DNA of 64,000 nt from Catenulispora acidiphila DSM 44928 (GCF_000024025.1 NC_013131.1:1612001-1676000), one strand, 5' to 3'. Counted from the stretch's first letter, positions 53,460-62,190 are shown. Translations and numbers: made by a program. The notes: generated from the letters alone by a model not told the origin.

Positions 53460-54143
53460 ATGCGCGTCGCCCTGTTCATCACCTGCTACAACGACGCGCT
53501 CTTCCCCGACACCGGCAAGGCGGTCACCGCCGTGCTGGAGCGGCTTGGCCACACGGTCGAGTTCCCGGCGGCGCAGACCTGCTGCGGCCAGATGCATCAC
53601 AACACCGGCTATCGGCGCGAGGCGGACTCGCTGGTCGGGGCGTTCAACGACGCGTTCCGCGGCTACGACGCCATCGTCACGCCGTCCGGCTCCTGCGGCG
53701 GCCACGTCCGGCACCACCACCGGACCGAGACGGCGCCGAACGTCTATGAGTTCTCGGAATTCCTGGTGGACGTCCTGAACGTGACCGACGTCGGCGCCTA
53801 CTTCCCGCACCGCGTCACCTACCACCCGACGTGCCACAGCCTGCGCATGTTGCGCGTCGGCGACAAACCGTTGCAGTTGCTGCGCGCCGTGGAGGGGATC
53901 GACCTGGTGGAGCTGCCGGAGGCGGAGTCGTGCTGCGGGTTCGGCGGGACGTTCGCGATGAAGAACTCTGAGACCTCGGTGGCGATGCTGCAGGACAAGA
54001 TGGGCAATGTGCGCAAGACCGGCGCGCAGACGCTGTGTGCCTCCGACAACTCCTGCCTGATGCACATCGGCGGCGGACTGAGCCGGGTCAAGTCCGGCGT
54101 CAGGACCCTGCATCTCGCTGAGATCTTGGCGGCGACGCGATGA
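53460..54143 (+). CDS. lutA: L-lactate utilisation protein LutA (cysteine-rich CCG domains)
   Basis: The 227-residue product has two CCG-type cysteine motifs, 'PAAQTCCGQMHHNTGY' and 'PEAESCCGFGGTFAM', with matching upstream Cys-rich partners ('TPSGSCGGHV', 'TYHPTCHSLRM'). LutA is the Fe-S/heterodisulfide-reductase-like subunit of the LutABC L-lactate oxidase. It starts one base after the AKR stop and overlaps lutB by four bases. Its job here would be to oxidise the L-lactate released from L-fucose. Confidence 0.92.
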   Translation: MRVALFITCYNDALFPDTGKAVTAVLERLGHTVEFPAAQTCCGQMHHNTGYRREADSLVGAFNDAFRGYDAIVTPSGSCGGHVRHHHRTETAPNVYEFSEFLVDVLNVTDVGAYFPHRVTYHPTCHSLRMLRVGDKPLQLLRAVEGIDLVELPEAESCCGFGGTFAMKNSETSVAMLQDKMGNVRKTGAQTLCASDNSCLMHIGGGLSRVKSGVRTLHLAEILAATR

Positions 54144-55597
54144 GCGGCGACCAGGTCAACGTCGTCTGGCTGGGCTCGCCGACGTTCCCCCAGGCAGCGC
54201 ATGACGCCCTGCAAGACACCCAGCTGCGCCGCAACCTGAAGCACGCGACGACCACCATCCGCGACAAGCGGTTGCGGGCTGTCGCAGAGCTCGATGACTG
54301 GGAGACGCTGCGCGAAGCCGGCTCCCAGATCAAGGACCGCGTGATGCGGCATCTGGACGAGTACCTGCTTCAGTTGGAGGCTTCGGTCACGGCCGCCGGC
54401 GGTGTCGTGCACTGGGCCGAGGACGCACGCGAGGCCAACCGGATCGTCAGCGAACTGGTGCGGGCCAAGGGCGCGACCGAGGTCGTGAAGATCAAGTCCA
54501 TGGCGACCCAGGAGATCGGGCTCAACGAGGCGCTCGAGGACGACGGGATCGAGGCCACCGAGACCGACCTCGCCGAGCTGATCGTGCAGCTCAACGACGA
54601 CCGCCCCTCGCACATCCTGGTCCCGGCCATCCACCGCAACCGCTCCGAGATCCGCGACATCTTCCAGCGGGAGATGGGCAAGCACGGCATCGCGGCGCCG
54701 GACGATCTCACCGACGAGCCGCGCGTGCTGGCCGAGGCGGCGCGCGTGCACCTGCGGGAGAAGTTCCTTCGGGCGAAGGTGGCGATCTCCGGAGCGAACT
54801 TCGCCTGCGCGGACACTGGGACCGTCGGGGTCGTGGAGTCCGAGGGCAACGGCCGGATGTGCCTGACGCTGCCGGAGACGCTGATCACGGTGATGGGCAT
54901 CGAGAAGGTCCTGCCGTCGTTCAGCGATCTGGAAGTGTTCCTGCAACTGCTGCCGAGGTCGTCGACCGCGGAACGGATGAACCCCTATACGTCGCTGTGG
55001 ACCGGGGTCACGCCCGGAGACGGACCGCAGGAGTTCCACCTGGTCCTGCTCGACAACGGCCGCACGAAGACCTTGGCCGACACGGCGGGACGGTCGGCGC
55101 TGCACTGCATCCGGTGCTCGGCGTGCTTGAACGTGTGCCCGGTCTATGAGCGCACCGGCGGGCGGTCGTACGGATCGGTGTATCCGGGACCGATCGGCGC
55201 GGTGCTGACGCCGCAGCTGGTCGGCGTCGGCACGTCTGAGCACGCTGATTCACTCCCGTTCGCCTCGACGCTGTGCGGCGCGTGCTACGACGCCTGTCCG
55301 GTGCGGATCGACATCCCGGAGATGCTGGTGCACCTGCGGGCGAAGGTCGTGGACGCGCATCGGGGCGGCGTGCCGAAGCCCGAGGCGCTGGCGATGAAGG
55401 GCGCGCGGGTGGTCTTCGGCTCGCCGCGCCGGCTGGCGTGGGCGGAGCGGCTGGGCGCGATCGGCGGCCGGGTCGCCGGCATCGGCGGCGGACGCTGGCT
55501 GCCGGGACCGGCGAGGAAGTGGACGGGGGCGCGGGACGTGCCGGTGCCGGCGCGGGAGTCGTTCCGGGCATGGTGGCGGAAGGCGGGACGGCGATGA
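54140..55597 (+). CDS. lutB: L-lactate utilisation iron-sulfur protein LutB
   Basis: The 485-residue product has an N-terminal LUD domain (about residues 60-290, 'ATEVVKIKSMATQEIGLNEALEDDGIEATETDLAELIVQL', 'ACADTGTVGVVESEGNGRM') and two 4Fe-4S clusters: 'CIRCSACLNVCPVYERTGG' and 'CGACYDACPVRIDIPEML'. It is an electron-transfer subunit of LutABC, and probably membrane-associated through partners. It overlaps lutA and lutC by four bases each. Confidence 0.94.
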   Translation: MSGDQVNVVWLGSPTFPQAAHDALQDTQLRRNLKHATTTIRDKRLRAVAELDDWETLREAGSQIKDRVMRHLDEYLLQLEASVTAAGGVVHWAEDAREANRIVSELVRAKGATEVVKIKSMATQEIGLNEALEDDGIEATETDLAELIVQLNDDRPSHILVPAIHRNRSEIRDIFQREMGKHGIAAPDDLTDEPRVLAEAARVHLREKFLRAKVAISGANFACADTGTVGVVESEGNGRMCLTLPETLITVMGIEKVLPSFSDLEVFLQLLPRSSTAERMNPYTSLWTGVTPGDGPQEFHLVLLDNGRTKTLADTAGRSALHCIRCSACLNVCPVYERTGGRSYGSVYPGPIGAVLTPQLVGVGTSEHADSLPFASTLCGACYDACPVRIDIPEMLVHLRAKVVDAHRGGVPKPEALAMKGARVVFGSPRRLAWAERLGAIGGRVAGIGGGRWLPGPARKWTGARDVPVPARESFRAWWRKAGRR

Positions 55598-56238
55598 GCG
55601 AGGCGAAGGGCCGGATCCTGGAACGCGTCCGCTCGGGGTTGCGCGACGTGCCCCGCGACGAGCGCGCCGAAGACGTCGAGGTCACCCGCGCCTACGTCGA
55701 CAGCCACGCGCCCGGCGACCCCGGCGCCGTCGTCGAGCTGTTCGCCGAACGCGTCGCGGACTACCGCGCCACGGTCGTCCGCGTCGCGGAGTCCGGCGCG
55801 CCGGAGGAGATCGCCCGGATCCTCACCGAGCACGCCGTCGCGAATCTCGTTGTCCCGCCTGGCTTTCCGGACGCGTTGGTAGCTCGGTACGAAGGTTCGC
55901 GCCTGTCCGACGAGCCGCCGCTGACCCCCGCGGAACTCGACGCGTCCGACGGCGTCATCACCCTGGCGGCGCAGGGGATCGCGGTGACCGGGACCATCGT
56001 GCTGGACGCCGGGCCCGGGCAGGGGCGGCGCGCGCTCTCGCTCGTTCCCGACCTGCACCTGTGCGTCGTGCGCGCCGCTCAGGTCGCCGCCGACGTGCCG
56101 ATCGCGATCCGCTCCCTGGTACCGACGCGGCCGACCACCTTCATCTCCGGGCCTTCAGCGACCTCTGACATCGAGCTGGACCGGGTCGAGGGCGTGCACG
56201 GGCCGCGGACCCTGGTGGTTGTGTTGATTTCTGAGTGA
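55594..56238 (+). CDS. lutC: L-lactate utilisation protein LutC (LUD domain)
   Basis: The 214-residue LUD-domain protein completes LutABC. Family motifs are 'AESGAPEEIARILTEHAVANLVVPPGF', 'DGVITLAAQGIAVTGTIVLD' and 'VPDLHLCVVRAAQVAADVP'. The start ATGA overlaps the lutB stop. galE begins 72 bases later. The four-base overlaps along lutABC indicate tight co-translation. Confidence 0.92.
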   Translation: MSEAKGRILERVRSGLRDVPRDERAEDVEVTRAYVDSHAPGDPGAVVELFAERVADYRATVVRVAESGAPEEIARILTEHAVANLVVPPGFPDALVARYEGSRLSDEPPLTPAELDASDGVITLAAQGIAVTGTIVLDAGPGQGRRALSLVPDLHLCVVRAAQVAADVPIAIRSLVPTRPTTFISGPSATSDIELDRVEGVHGPRTLVVVLISE

Positions 56239-56310
56239 CTCTGTTCAATTCTGGGAATTCGGCTAGGCTGGGGGTCGTCCAACTCGGTCTTAGCGGAGGT
56301 CAGAACAAGT

Positions 56311-57282
56311 ATGCGTTTGCTGGTCATTGGGGGCGCCGGATACGTCGGGTCGGTCACCTCCGCGGTGTTGGTCGAGGCCGGGCACGAGGTGACGGTCGTG
56401 GACGACCTGTCCACCGGGCACCGGGACGCGGTGCCGGCCGGGGCGGCGTTCCGGCACGCGGACGTGCTGGACCAGCGGCAGCTCGGCGACGTGCTGCGGG
56501 AGGTCGCAGCCGGCGGTCCGATCGACGCGATCCTGCACTTCGCGGCGCGCTCGCTGGTCGGGGAGTCGGTCGTCGAGCCGGCCCGGTACTTCCGGCACAA
56601 CATCACCACCACGGCGAACCTGCTGGAGGCGATGCGCGACCACGGCATCGGCACGATCGTCTTCTCCTCGACCGCCGCCTGCTACGGCGAGCCGGACGCC
56701 ACGCCGATCACCGAGGACATGCCCACGGTCCCGACGAACCCCTACGGCGCCTCGAAGCTGGCCGCCGACCAGATGCTGACGTTCGCCGCCCCGGCGTACG
56801 GCATCGCCGCGGTGTCGCTGCGGTACTTCAACGTCGCCGGCGCCTACGGTCCCCAGGGCGAGCGGCACGAGGTGGAGACCCACCTGATCCCGCGGCTGCT
56901 GGACGTCGCCGCCGGGAACGCGCCGGAGGCCTCGGTGTTCGGCACCGACTACCCGACGCCGGACGGGACCGCGATCCGCGACTACATCCACGTGCGGGAC
57001 CTGGCTGAGGCGCACCTGCTGGCGCTCGGCGCGGCGAAGCAGGGCGAGCACCTGATCTGCAATCTGGGCACCGGGACCGGTTTCTCGGTCTACGAGGTGC
57101 TCGAAGCCGTGCGCAAGGCGACCGGCGCGGCGGTACCGGCGGCGGAGAAGCCGCGGCGTGCGGGCGACCCGGCGCGGCTGGTGGCCTCAGCGGAGCGGGC
57201 GCGCACCGTGCTGGGCTGGAGCCCGGAGCGGACGGAGCTGTCCGAGACCGTCGCGGACGCCTGGGCCTTCTATCGTCGTTAG
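56311..57282 (+). CDS. galE: UDP-glucose 4-epimerase
   Basis: The 323-residue extended SDR has '[35 protein letters not shown]', '[19 protein letters not shown]', the catalytic Ser in '[12 protein letters not shown]', YxxxK '[11 protein letters not shown]', and '[25 protein letters not shown]'. It interconverts UDP-glucose and UDP-galactose in the cytosol. It may read through from the lut genes or use its own promoter in the 72-base gap (TAGGCT at 56264-56269 is a possible -10). Its link to fucose catabolism is positional only. Confidence 0.93.
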   Translation: MRLLVIGGAGYVGSVTSAVLVEAGHEVTVVDDLSTGHRDAVPAGAAFRHADVLDQRQLGDVLREVAAGGPIDAILHFAARSLVGESVVEPARYFRHNITTTANLLEAMRDHGIGTIVFSSTAACYGEPDATPITEDMPTVPTNPYGASKLAADQMLTFAAPAYGIAAVSLRYFNVAGAYGPQGERHEVETHLIPRLLDVAAGNAPEASVFGTDYPTPDGTAIRDYIHVRDLAEAHLLALGAAKQGEHLICNLGTGTGFSVYEVLEAVRKATGAAVPAAEKPRRAGDPARLVASAERARTVLGWSPERTELSETVADAWAFYRR

Positions 57283-57360
57283 TCGCTCATATCGGGCCTT
57301 GGGTGATTTCCGAGGCTGATATCCGGCGCAGTTGTTCAGGGGTTGTTCCGGACAGCAGAA

Positions 57361-57394
57361 AGCCGCATTCGGAAGCTGAGTTCCGAATGCGGCT
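57361..57394. terminator. Bidirectional terminator between galE and the cold shock gene
   Basis: AGCCGCATTCGGAA and TTCCGAATGCGGCT form a perfect 14-bp stem with a 6-base loop. On the minus strand it is followed by TTTCTG. It serves the convergent galE and cold shock genes. Confidence 0.9.
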
Positions 57395-57417
57395 CGTGTT
57401 AATCCGAGAGGGATGCC

Positions 57418-57621
57418 TCAGACCGGACGGACATTCTCCGCCTGGGCGCCCTTCGGGCCCTGAGTGACCTCGAACTCGACGCGCTGATTCTCCTCCAGCG
57501 AGCGGTAGCCGCTCGACTGGATGGCGGAGAAGTGCACGAACACGTCCGGGCCGCCCTCATCTTGCGAGATGAAGCCGTAGCCCTTCTCGCCGTTGAACCA
57601 CTTGACTGTCCCCTGAGCCAT
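57418..57621 (-). CDS. cspA: Cold shock protein
   Basis: The 67-residue OB-fold protein has RNP1 'KGYGFISQD' and RNP2 'DVFVHFSAI', with 'GTVKWFNGE' at the start and '[14 protein letters not shown]' at the end. It binds single-stranded RNA/DNA as an RNA chaperone. The 5' leader holds a stable hairpin (57681-57708). Regulation through that leader is plausible. Confidence 0.97.
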   Translation of the reverse strand: MAQGTVKWFNGEKGYGFISQDEGGPDVFVHFSAIQSSGYRSLEENQRVEFEVTQGPKGAQAENVRPV

Positions 57622-57680
57622 CCTGCTCTCATTTCCTGCTTGAAGAACCATTGTCGGTCTCGGTGTCATCAGACAAGAAC

Positions 57681-57708
57681 GGCCCGGCGGAATTAGTTCC
57701 GCTGGGCC
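57681..57708 (-). promoter_or_regulatory. Stable hairpin in the cold shock gene 5' leader
   Basis: GGCCCGGCGGAA and TTCCGCTGGGCC form a 12-bp stem with a single mismatch and a TTAG loop. It lies 60-87 bases upstream of the start, within the expected 5' leader; TACACT (minus strand, about 57745) could be a -10. It may be a temperature-sensitive or attenuating structure. Confidence 0.55.
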
Positions 57709-57810
57709 TTTAACACCGCGAACTCACGACCTTGGCTGCGAGTGTACGCGATCACTCCGGACTCGGCGAGGGTGTGGATCACGCATCAGATCACGATGCA
57801 GCCACGACTC

Positions 57811-57848
57811 GATCACGCGACGGCGAAAGCTTGATCAAGCGACGGCGA
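57811..57848. promoter_or_regulatory. Direct repeats upstream of the malic enzyme gene
   Basis: GATCACGCGACGGCGA (57811-57826) and GATCAAGCGACGGCGA (57833-57848) differ at one base and are 22 bp apart, two helical turns. GATCACG also occurs at 57777 and 57789. This looks like a multi-copy activator or repressor site in the shared csp/malic-enzyme region. Confidence 0.45.
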
Positions 57849-57970
57849 TAGGGGAGCGCGGGCTCCGGCGAGTTTTGCGCATATCGCGCAAGCAACCGTG
57901 CCTCGGAGGCGGGGTCGTTGCGTCTACGCTTGAGGAGCAAGAAAGCCGGAAGTTCAAAGGAGAACCGCCC

Positions 57971-59383
57971 GTGTCCGCCTCACCCAGCGTGTCCTATTCG
58001 ATCACCGTCCGTCTGGAGGCTCCCTCCTACGGCAACGCGGTGAGCGGGATCACCAGGGCGGTGGAGGACGCCGGAGGTGTGGTCACCGGCCTGGACGTCT
58101 CGGGCTCGAGCCGGGACCGGCTGCGGGTCGACGTCACCATCGCCGCGAGCAGCGAGGAGCACTCCAAGGCGATCACCGAGGAGCTGTCCAAGATCGAGGG
58201 GGTCGAGGTCGGCAAGGTCTCGGACCGGACCTTCCTGATGCACCTCGGCGGCAAGATCGAGATGAGCTCCAAGGTCGCGCTGCGCAACCGCGACGAGCTG
58301 TCCATGGCTTACACGCCCGGCGTCGCTCGGGTGTCGCTGGCGCTGGCGGAGAACCCCGAGGACGCCCGGCGCCTGACCATCAAGCGCAACACCGTCGCGG
58401 TGGTCACCGACGGCTCGGCGGTGCTGGGACTGGGCAACATCGGGCCGATCGCGGCGCTGCCGGTGATGGAGGGCAAGGCGGCGCTGTTCAAGCAGTTCGC
58501 CGGGGTGGACGCGTGGCCGCTGTGCCTGGACACGCAGGACACCGAGGAGATCATCAAGGTGGTCAAGGCGATCGCGCCGGGCTTCGCCGGGATCAACCTG
58601 GAGGACATCAGCGCGCCGCGGTGCTTCGAGATCGAGCGCCGGCTGCGCCAGGAGCTGGACATCCCGGTCTTCCACGACGACCAGCACGGCACCGCGATCG
58701 TGGTGCTCGCGGCGCTGACCAACGCGCTGAAGGTGGTCGGCAAGAAGCTGGAGGACGTGCGCATCGTCGGCTCCGGCGCGGGGGCGGCCGGCACCGCGAT
58801 CCTGAAGCTGCTCATCGCCGCCGGCGCCACCGACATCACCGTCGCCGACTACCACGGCGTGGTCCACGTCGGCCGCGCGGACGTCAACGGCGGGGACGGC
58901 GACGGCGAACTGCGCTGGGTCGCCGACCACACCAACCCCGGCAACCTCACCGGCACCCTGAGGGAGGCGCTGGCCGGCGCCGACGTCTTCATCGGCGTGT
59001 CCGCCCCGCGCATCCTGACCGGCGAGGACATCGCCACCATGGCGCCCGGCGCGATCGTCTTCGCCCTGGCCAACCCCGAGCCCGAGGTCGACCCCGACGA
59101 CGCCCTGGCGCACGCCGCGGTCGTGGCCACCGGCCGCAGCGACTACCCGAACCAGATCAACAACGTGCTCGCCTTCCCCGGCGTCTTCCGCGGCCTGATC
59201 GACGCGCAGTCCAACACCATCACCTCCGAGGTGCTGGTCGCCGCGGCGCGCGCGATCGCCTCGACGGTCGGCGACGGCGACCTGAACCCGAGCTACATCG
59301 TGCCCAGCGTGTTCCACAAGGACCTGGCCAAGACGGTGTCCGAGGCGGTCGTCGCGGCGGTGAAGGGCGACCCCGCGGAGTAG
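57971..59383 (+). CDS. NAD(P)-dependent malic enzyme with N-terminal ACT domain
   Basis: The 470-residue product has an ACT-like regulatory domain (about residues 1-80, 'VSYSITVRLEAPSYGNAVSGITRAVEDAGGVVTGLDV') and a malic enzyme core ('MAYTPGVARVSLALAENP', 'VTDGSAVLGLGNIGP', 'PVFHDDQHGTAIVVLAAL', NAD-binding 'IVGSGAGAAGTAILKLL'). It decarboxylates malate to pyruvate. The ACT domain suggests amino-acid control. The GTG start has AAAGGAGA 7 bases upstream. Placement near murA matches the streptomycete arrangement. Confidence 0.94.
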   Translation: MSASPSVSYSITVRLEAPSYGNAVSGITRAVEDAGGVVTGLDVSGSSRDRLRVDVTIAASSEEHSKAITEELSKIEGVEVGKVSDRTFLMHLGGKIEMSSKVALRNRDELSMAYTPGVARVSLALAENPEDARRLTIKRNTVAVVTDGSAVLGLGNIGPIAALPVMEGKAALFKQFAGVDAWPLCLDTQDTEEIIKVVKAIAPGFAGINLEDISAPRCFEIERRLRQELDIPVFHDDQHGTAIVVLAALTNALKVVGKKLEDVRIVGSGAGAAGTAILKLLIAAGATDITVADYHGVVHVGRADVNGGDGDGELRWVADHTNPGNLTGTLREALAGADVFIGVSAPRILTGEDIATMAPGAIVFALANPEPEVDPDDALAHAAVVATGRSDYPNQINNVLAFPGVFRGLIDAQSNTITSEVLVAAARAIASTVGDGDLNPSYIVPSVFHKDLAKTVSEAVVAAVKGDPAE

Positions 59384-59492
59384 GGGAGCCGGCGCGGTCC
59401 AGCGGCGGCGGCTCGGCGTCGGTGCGGCGGCGCTTGGGCGTGTCGCCGCCGATTTGTGGTCGCGGTGCGGATGCGGGAGTAGCGTCCGCACC

Positions 59493-59984
59493 ATGGGTAC
59501 TGAGACGAAGCCCGCCGGACGCCCGGCGGGGCGGGCTCAGAAGCTGCGCGTGCAGGGCCTGGTGAACGCCATCAGTCGCGCGGCGTTGAGTACGCCAGGC
59601 GTGGCCAAGGGGATCGGGCAGAACCTGATCCTGCTGTACGTCTACGGCCGCAAGAGCGGTAAGCGCTACGCCATCCCGATCGCCTACATGGCGCACGACG
59701 GGAAGATCCTGATCGGCACGCAGTTCGGCTGGAGCCGCAACCTGCGCACCGGCGACCCGATCCAGGTCCGCTACAAGGGAAAGCTCCGCTCGGCCGACGT
59801 CGAGGTGGTGACGGACCCCGACCGCGTCGCCGAGCTGTACACGGTGATGTGCCGCAAGAACCACGCTTTCGCGAACTTCCACGCTATCGGCTTCGACTCC
59901 TCCGGTGAGCCGGACGCGGACGCGGTGCGGGCGGCTGTGGAGCAGGGCGCGCGGGCGATATTGCTGACGCCTCAGGTGGGGTGA
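59493..59984 (+). CDS. Deazaflavin (F420)-dependent nitroreductase-family protein
   Basis: The 163-residue single-domain split-beta-barrel protein resembles Ddn-type F420H2-dependent reductases ('ILLYVYGRKSGKRYAIPIAYMAHDGKILIGTQFGWSRNLRTGDPIQVRYKGK'). The basic N-terminus fits the Ddn branch. It would use F420H2 to reduce a quinone- or nitro-type substrate. The ATG at 59493 is the best start. A hairpin terminator follows. Confidence 0.86.
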   Translation: MGTETKPAGRPAGRAQKLRVQGLVNAISRAALSTPGVAKGIGQNLILLYVYGRKSGKRYAIPIAYMAHDGKILIGTQFGWSRNLRTGDPIQVRYKGKLRSADVEVVTDPDRVAELYTVMCRKNHAFANFHAIGFDSSGEPDADAVRAAVEQGARAILLTPQVG

Positions 59985-60020
59985 GCAACCTGGCGCTACC
60001 AAGTCCCCGAACGTAGAACG

Positions 60021-60053
60021 ACGGCGGCCGCGGATCAGATCCGCGGCCGCCGT
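60021..60053. terminator. Hairpin terminator after the deazaflavin reductase
   Basis: A perfect 15-bp stem (60021-60035 with 60039-60053) closes on a CAG loop, very GC-rich. It follows the reductase stop by about 37 bases. There is no U-run. Confidence 0.8.
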
Positions 60054-60160
60054 GCTGTGCCGTGTGGAGTGCCCCTTGCCCGCCCTCGCCGCCGCGGACC
60101 TGCACATGGTGGTGAGGTGTGCCCTGTGCGCCGTTACCTGTGCGCTGTGCTGGGCTCATT

Positions 60161-60275
60161 TGTGGAGTGGGGAGTCGAACCCCCGCACTGCCCTTCGTGC
60201 ACCATCGGTGAGCCGAGTTTTCCCCGTCGGCTCGTCGGGGTCGTGCTCGCCTCCGCGGCGGCTACCTGCTCCACA
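60161..60275 (-). ncRNA. Candidate tRNA-like structured RNA with pseudoknot
   Basis: Read on the minus strand, TGTGGAG (60275-60269) pairs perfectly with CTCCACA (60167-60161) as a 7-bp acceptor-like stem. Just inside the 3' strand is a T-arm with GGGGG, the consensus T-loop TTCGACT, then CCCCA (4 pairs plus one mismatch), in correct tRNA geometry. The middle lacks a normal D or anticodon arm. Instead CCCCG/CGGGG encloses GAGCCGA, which pairs with downstream TCGGCTC, an H-type pseudoknot. Length is 115 bases, longer than tRNA and shorter than tmRNA; CCA is not encoded. It could be a degraded tRNA, an unusual tRNA-like RNA, or chance. Confidence 0.3.
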
Positions 60276-60303
60276 CGGCTGACCTCGCCGGTCGCCCGGC
60301 GGG

Positions 60304-60771
60304 TCAGTCCAGAAGATCGACCTCCCAGTTGGCGCGCTGGATGCGGACGTCGATTTCGCGGATCTCGCGGCTCAGGGCGTCGCTCTGCGCGCGCAGGGCG
60401 GAGACCCGCAGCGCCGAGAGCATCTTCAGCTCCGAGCGTAGTTGGCGCTGGTAGCCCGTGTTCTTGCCGGCGGCGGCGTCGGCCGCGGCGGTCACGACCG
60501 AGTGGCGCAGGCGGAGGGTGTCGCGGCGGGCCAGGGCGTCGCTGAGGGTGCCGTCGGGACCGATCGTGGCCGCGGCGTTGGTGCGGTTGATGCGGCGGAT
60601 CAGCTCCTCGAGGTGGTCCAGGGTGGTGCCTGCTTCGGCCAGCAGTGTCGCGGCGTTCTCGGAGGGCTCCTCGCCTTCCTGGTAGCGCGCGTTGGCCACG
60701 ATGCGTGCCTTCAGCTGATCGACGCGGCGTGCCGCGTCGGCGCGCAGGGCCAGTGCTTCAGCCACTTTCAT
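60304..60771 (-). CDS. DIP1984-family protein
   Basis: The 155-residue, highly helical protein matches the DIP1984 family: 'KVAEALALRADAARRVDQLKARIVANARYQEGEEPSENAATLLAEA', 'EELIRRINRTNAAATI', 'LSDALARRDTLRLRHSVVTAAADAAAG' and the C-terminal 'LSREIREIDVRIQRANWEVDLLD'. The function is not established. The ATG at 60771 starts the conserved region; a G-rich site lies 9 bases upstream. It follows murA on the same strand after 66 bases. Confidence 0.88.
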   Translation of the reverse strand: MKVAEALALRADAARRVDQLKARIVANARYQEGEEPSENAATLLAEAGTTLDHLEELIRRINRTNAAATIGPDGTLSDALARRDTLRLRHSVVTAAADAAAGKNTGYQRQLRSELKMLSALRVSALRAQSDALSREIREIDVRIQRANWEVDLLD

Positions 60772-60837
60772 TCCGGTCACCCCCCTTTTCTTCCTGCCGA
60801 TGTCCATAGTGCCGATACGCATAACCGGGAATCCCGA

Positions 60838-62190
60838 TCAGGCCGGAATCCCCAGCTCCACGTCCGCGCCCAGCGCGGAGAGCTTCGCCTCGAAGTCCTC
60901 GTAGCCGCGGTGGATCAGGCTGATGCCGTGCACGGTGGACGTCCCCTGGGCGGCGAGGGCGGCGATCAGGTAGCTGAAGCCGGCGCGCAGGTCGGGGATG
61001 GTCAGTTCGGCGCCGTGCAGCTTGGTCGGGCCGGAGATGACCGCCGAGTGCATGAAGTTGCGCTGGCCGAAGCGGCAGGCGCTGCCGCCGAGGCACTCGC
61101 GGTAGAGCTGGATCTGGGCGCCCATGCGGTTCAGCGCCTCGGTGAAGCCCAGGCGCTGCTCGTAGACCGTCTCGTGGATGATCGACAGGCCGTGCGCCTG
61201 CGTCAGCGCGACGACCAGCGGCTGCTGCCAGTCCGTGGACAGGCCCGGGTGGACGTCGGTCTCCAGCGCCAGGGCGCGCATCTGGCCGCCGGAGTGCCAG
61301 AAGCGGATCGACGGGTTGCCGGGGGCGTCGTCGACCTCGAAGTCTCCCCCTATGCGGCGGAAGACGTTCAGGAACGTCATCATCTCGCCCTGCGAGGCGC
61401 CGATGACGCGGATGTCGCCGCCGGTGGCCAGGGCCGCGCAGGCCCAGGACGCGGTCTCCAGGCGGTCCGGGACGGCGCGGTGGGTGAAGCCGTCCAGGCG
61501 GTCGACGCCGATGATGCGGACCACGCGGTCGTTGTGGACGGAGATTATGGCGCCCATCTTCTGCAGCACCGCGATCAGGTCCACGATCTCCGGCTCGGTC
61601 GCGGCGTTGGAGAGCTCTGTCACACCCTCGGCCAGCACCGCGGTCAGCAGCACCTGCTCGGTCGCCCCGACGCTGGGGTACGGCAGCCGGATGTGCGTGC
61701 CGCGCAGCCGCTCGGGCGCCGAGATCAGCAGGCCCTCGGGGCGCTTCTCGACCACCGCGCCGAAGGCGCGCAGGGCGTCCAGGTGGAAGTCGATCGGACG
61801 GTCGCCGATCTTGCAGCCGCCCAGGTCCGGGATGAAGGCGCGGCCCAGCCGGTGCAGCAGCGGACCGCAGAACAGCACCGGGATGCGGCTGGTCCCGGCG
61901 TGCGCCTCGACCGCCGCGTCGCTCGCCGCCTCGACCGAAGCCGGGTCCAGGATCAGCGTGTCGGGGCTCTCGCCCCGGGTCACCGAGACGCCGTGCGCCT
62001 CCAGCAGACCGGTGACGATCCGCACGTCCGAGATCTGGGGCACGTTGTGCAGGACCGAGGTCCCGTGTCCCAGCAGCGCGGCGACCATCGCTTTGGGCAC
62101 CAGGTTTTTGGCGCCCCGGACCCGGACCTCACCGGACAGGGCGGCTCCGCCGTGCACTGTCAGGACGTCGGAGGAGGTGCTCAGAGCCAT
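60838..62190 (-). CDS. murA: UDP-N-acetylglucosamine 1-carboxyvinyltransferase
   Basis: The 450-residue product catalyses the first committed step of peptidoglycan synthesis, transfer of enolpyruvate to UDP-GlcNAc, in the cytosol. Motifs are 'LSGEVRVRGAKNLVPKAMVAALL' and the active loop 'PDLGGCKIGDRPIDFHLDAL', where Cys126 is the fosfomycin-reactive residue, so the enzyme should be fosfomycin-sensitive, unlike mycobacterial Asp forms. 'DVHPGLSTDWQQPLVVALTQA' and 'FMHSAVISGPTKLHGAELTIPDLRAGFSYLIAAL' follow. The ATG at 62190 has GGAG upstream. Divergent from yqgE. Confidence 0.95.
   Translation of the reverse strand: MALSTSSDVLTVHGGAALSGEVRVRGAKNLVPKAMVAALLGHGTSVLHNVPQISDVRIVTGLLEAHGVSVTRGESPDTLILDPASVEAASDAAVEAHAGTSRIPVLFCGPLLHRLGRAFIPDLGGCKIGDRPIDFHLDALRAFGAVVEKRPEGLLISAPERLRGTHIRLPYPSVGATEQVLLTAVLAEGVTELSNAATEPEIVDLIAVLQKMGAIISVHNDRVVRIIGVDRLDGFTHRAVPDRLETASWACAALATGGDIRVIGASQGEMMTFLNVFRRIGGDFEVDDAPGNPSIRFWHSGGQMRALALETDVHPGLSTDWQQPLVVALTQAHGLSIIHETVYEQRLGFTEALNRMGAQIQLYRECLGGSACRFGQRNFMHSAVISGPTKLHGAELTIPDLRAGFSYLIAALAAQGTSTVHGISLIHRGYEDFEAKLSALGADVELGIPA

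Noticed and set aside
60161-60540. tmRNA at the tRNA-like 3' end
   Set aside because: The acceptor-like partner lies only 115 bases away and no tag reading frame or tmRNA core is present; extension would run into the DIP1984-family gene.
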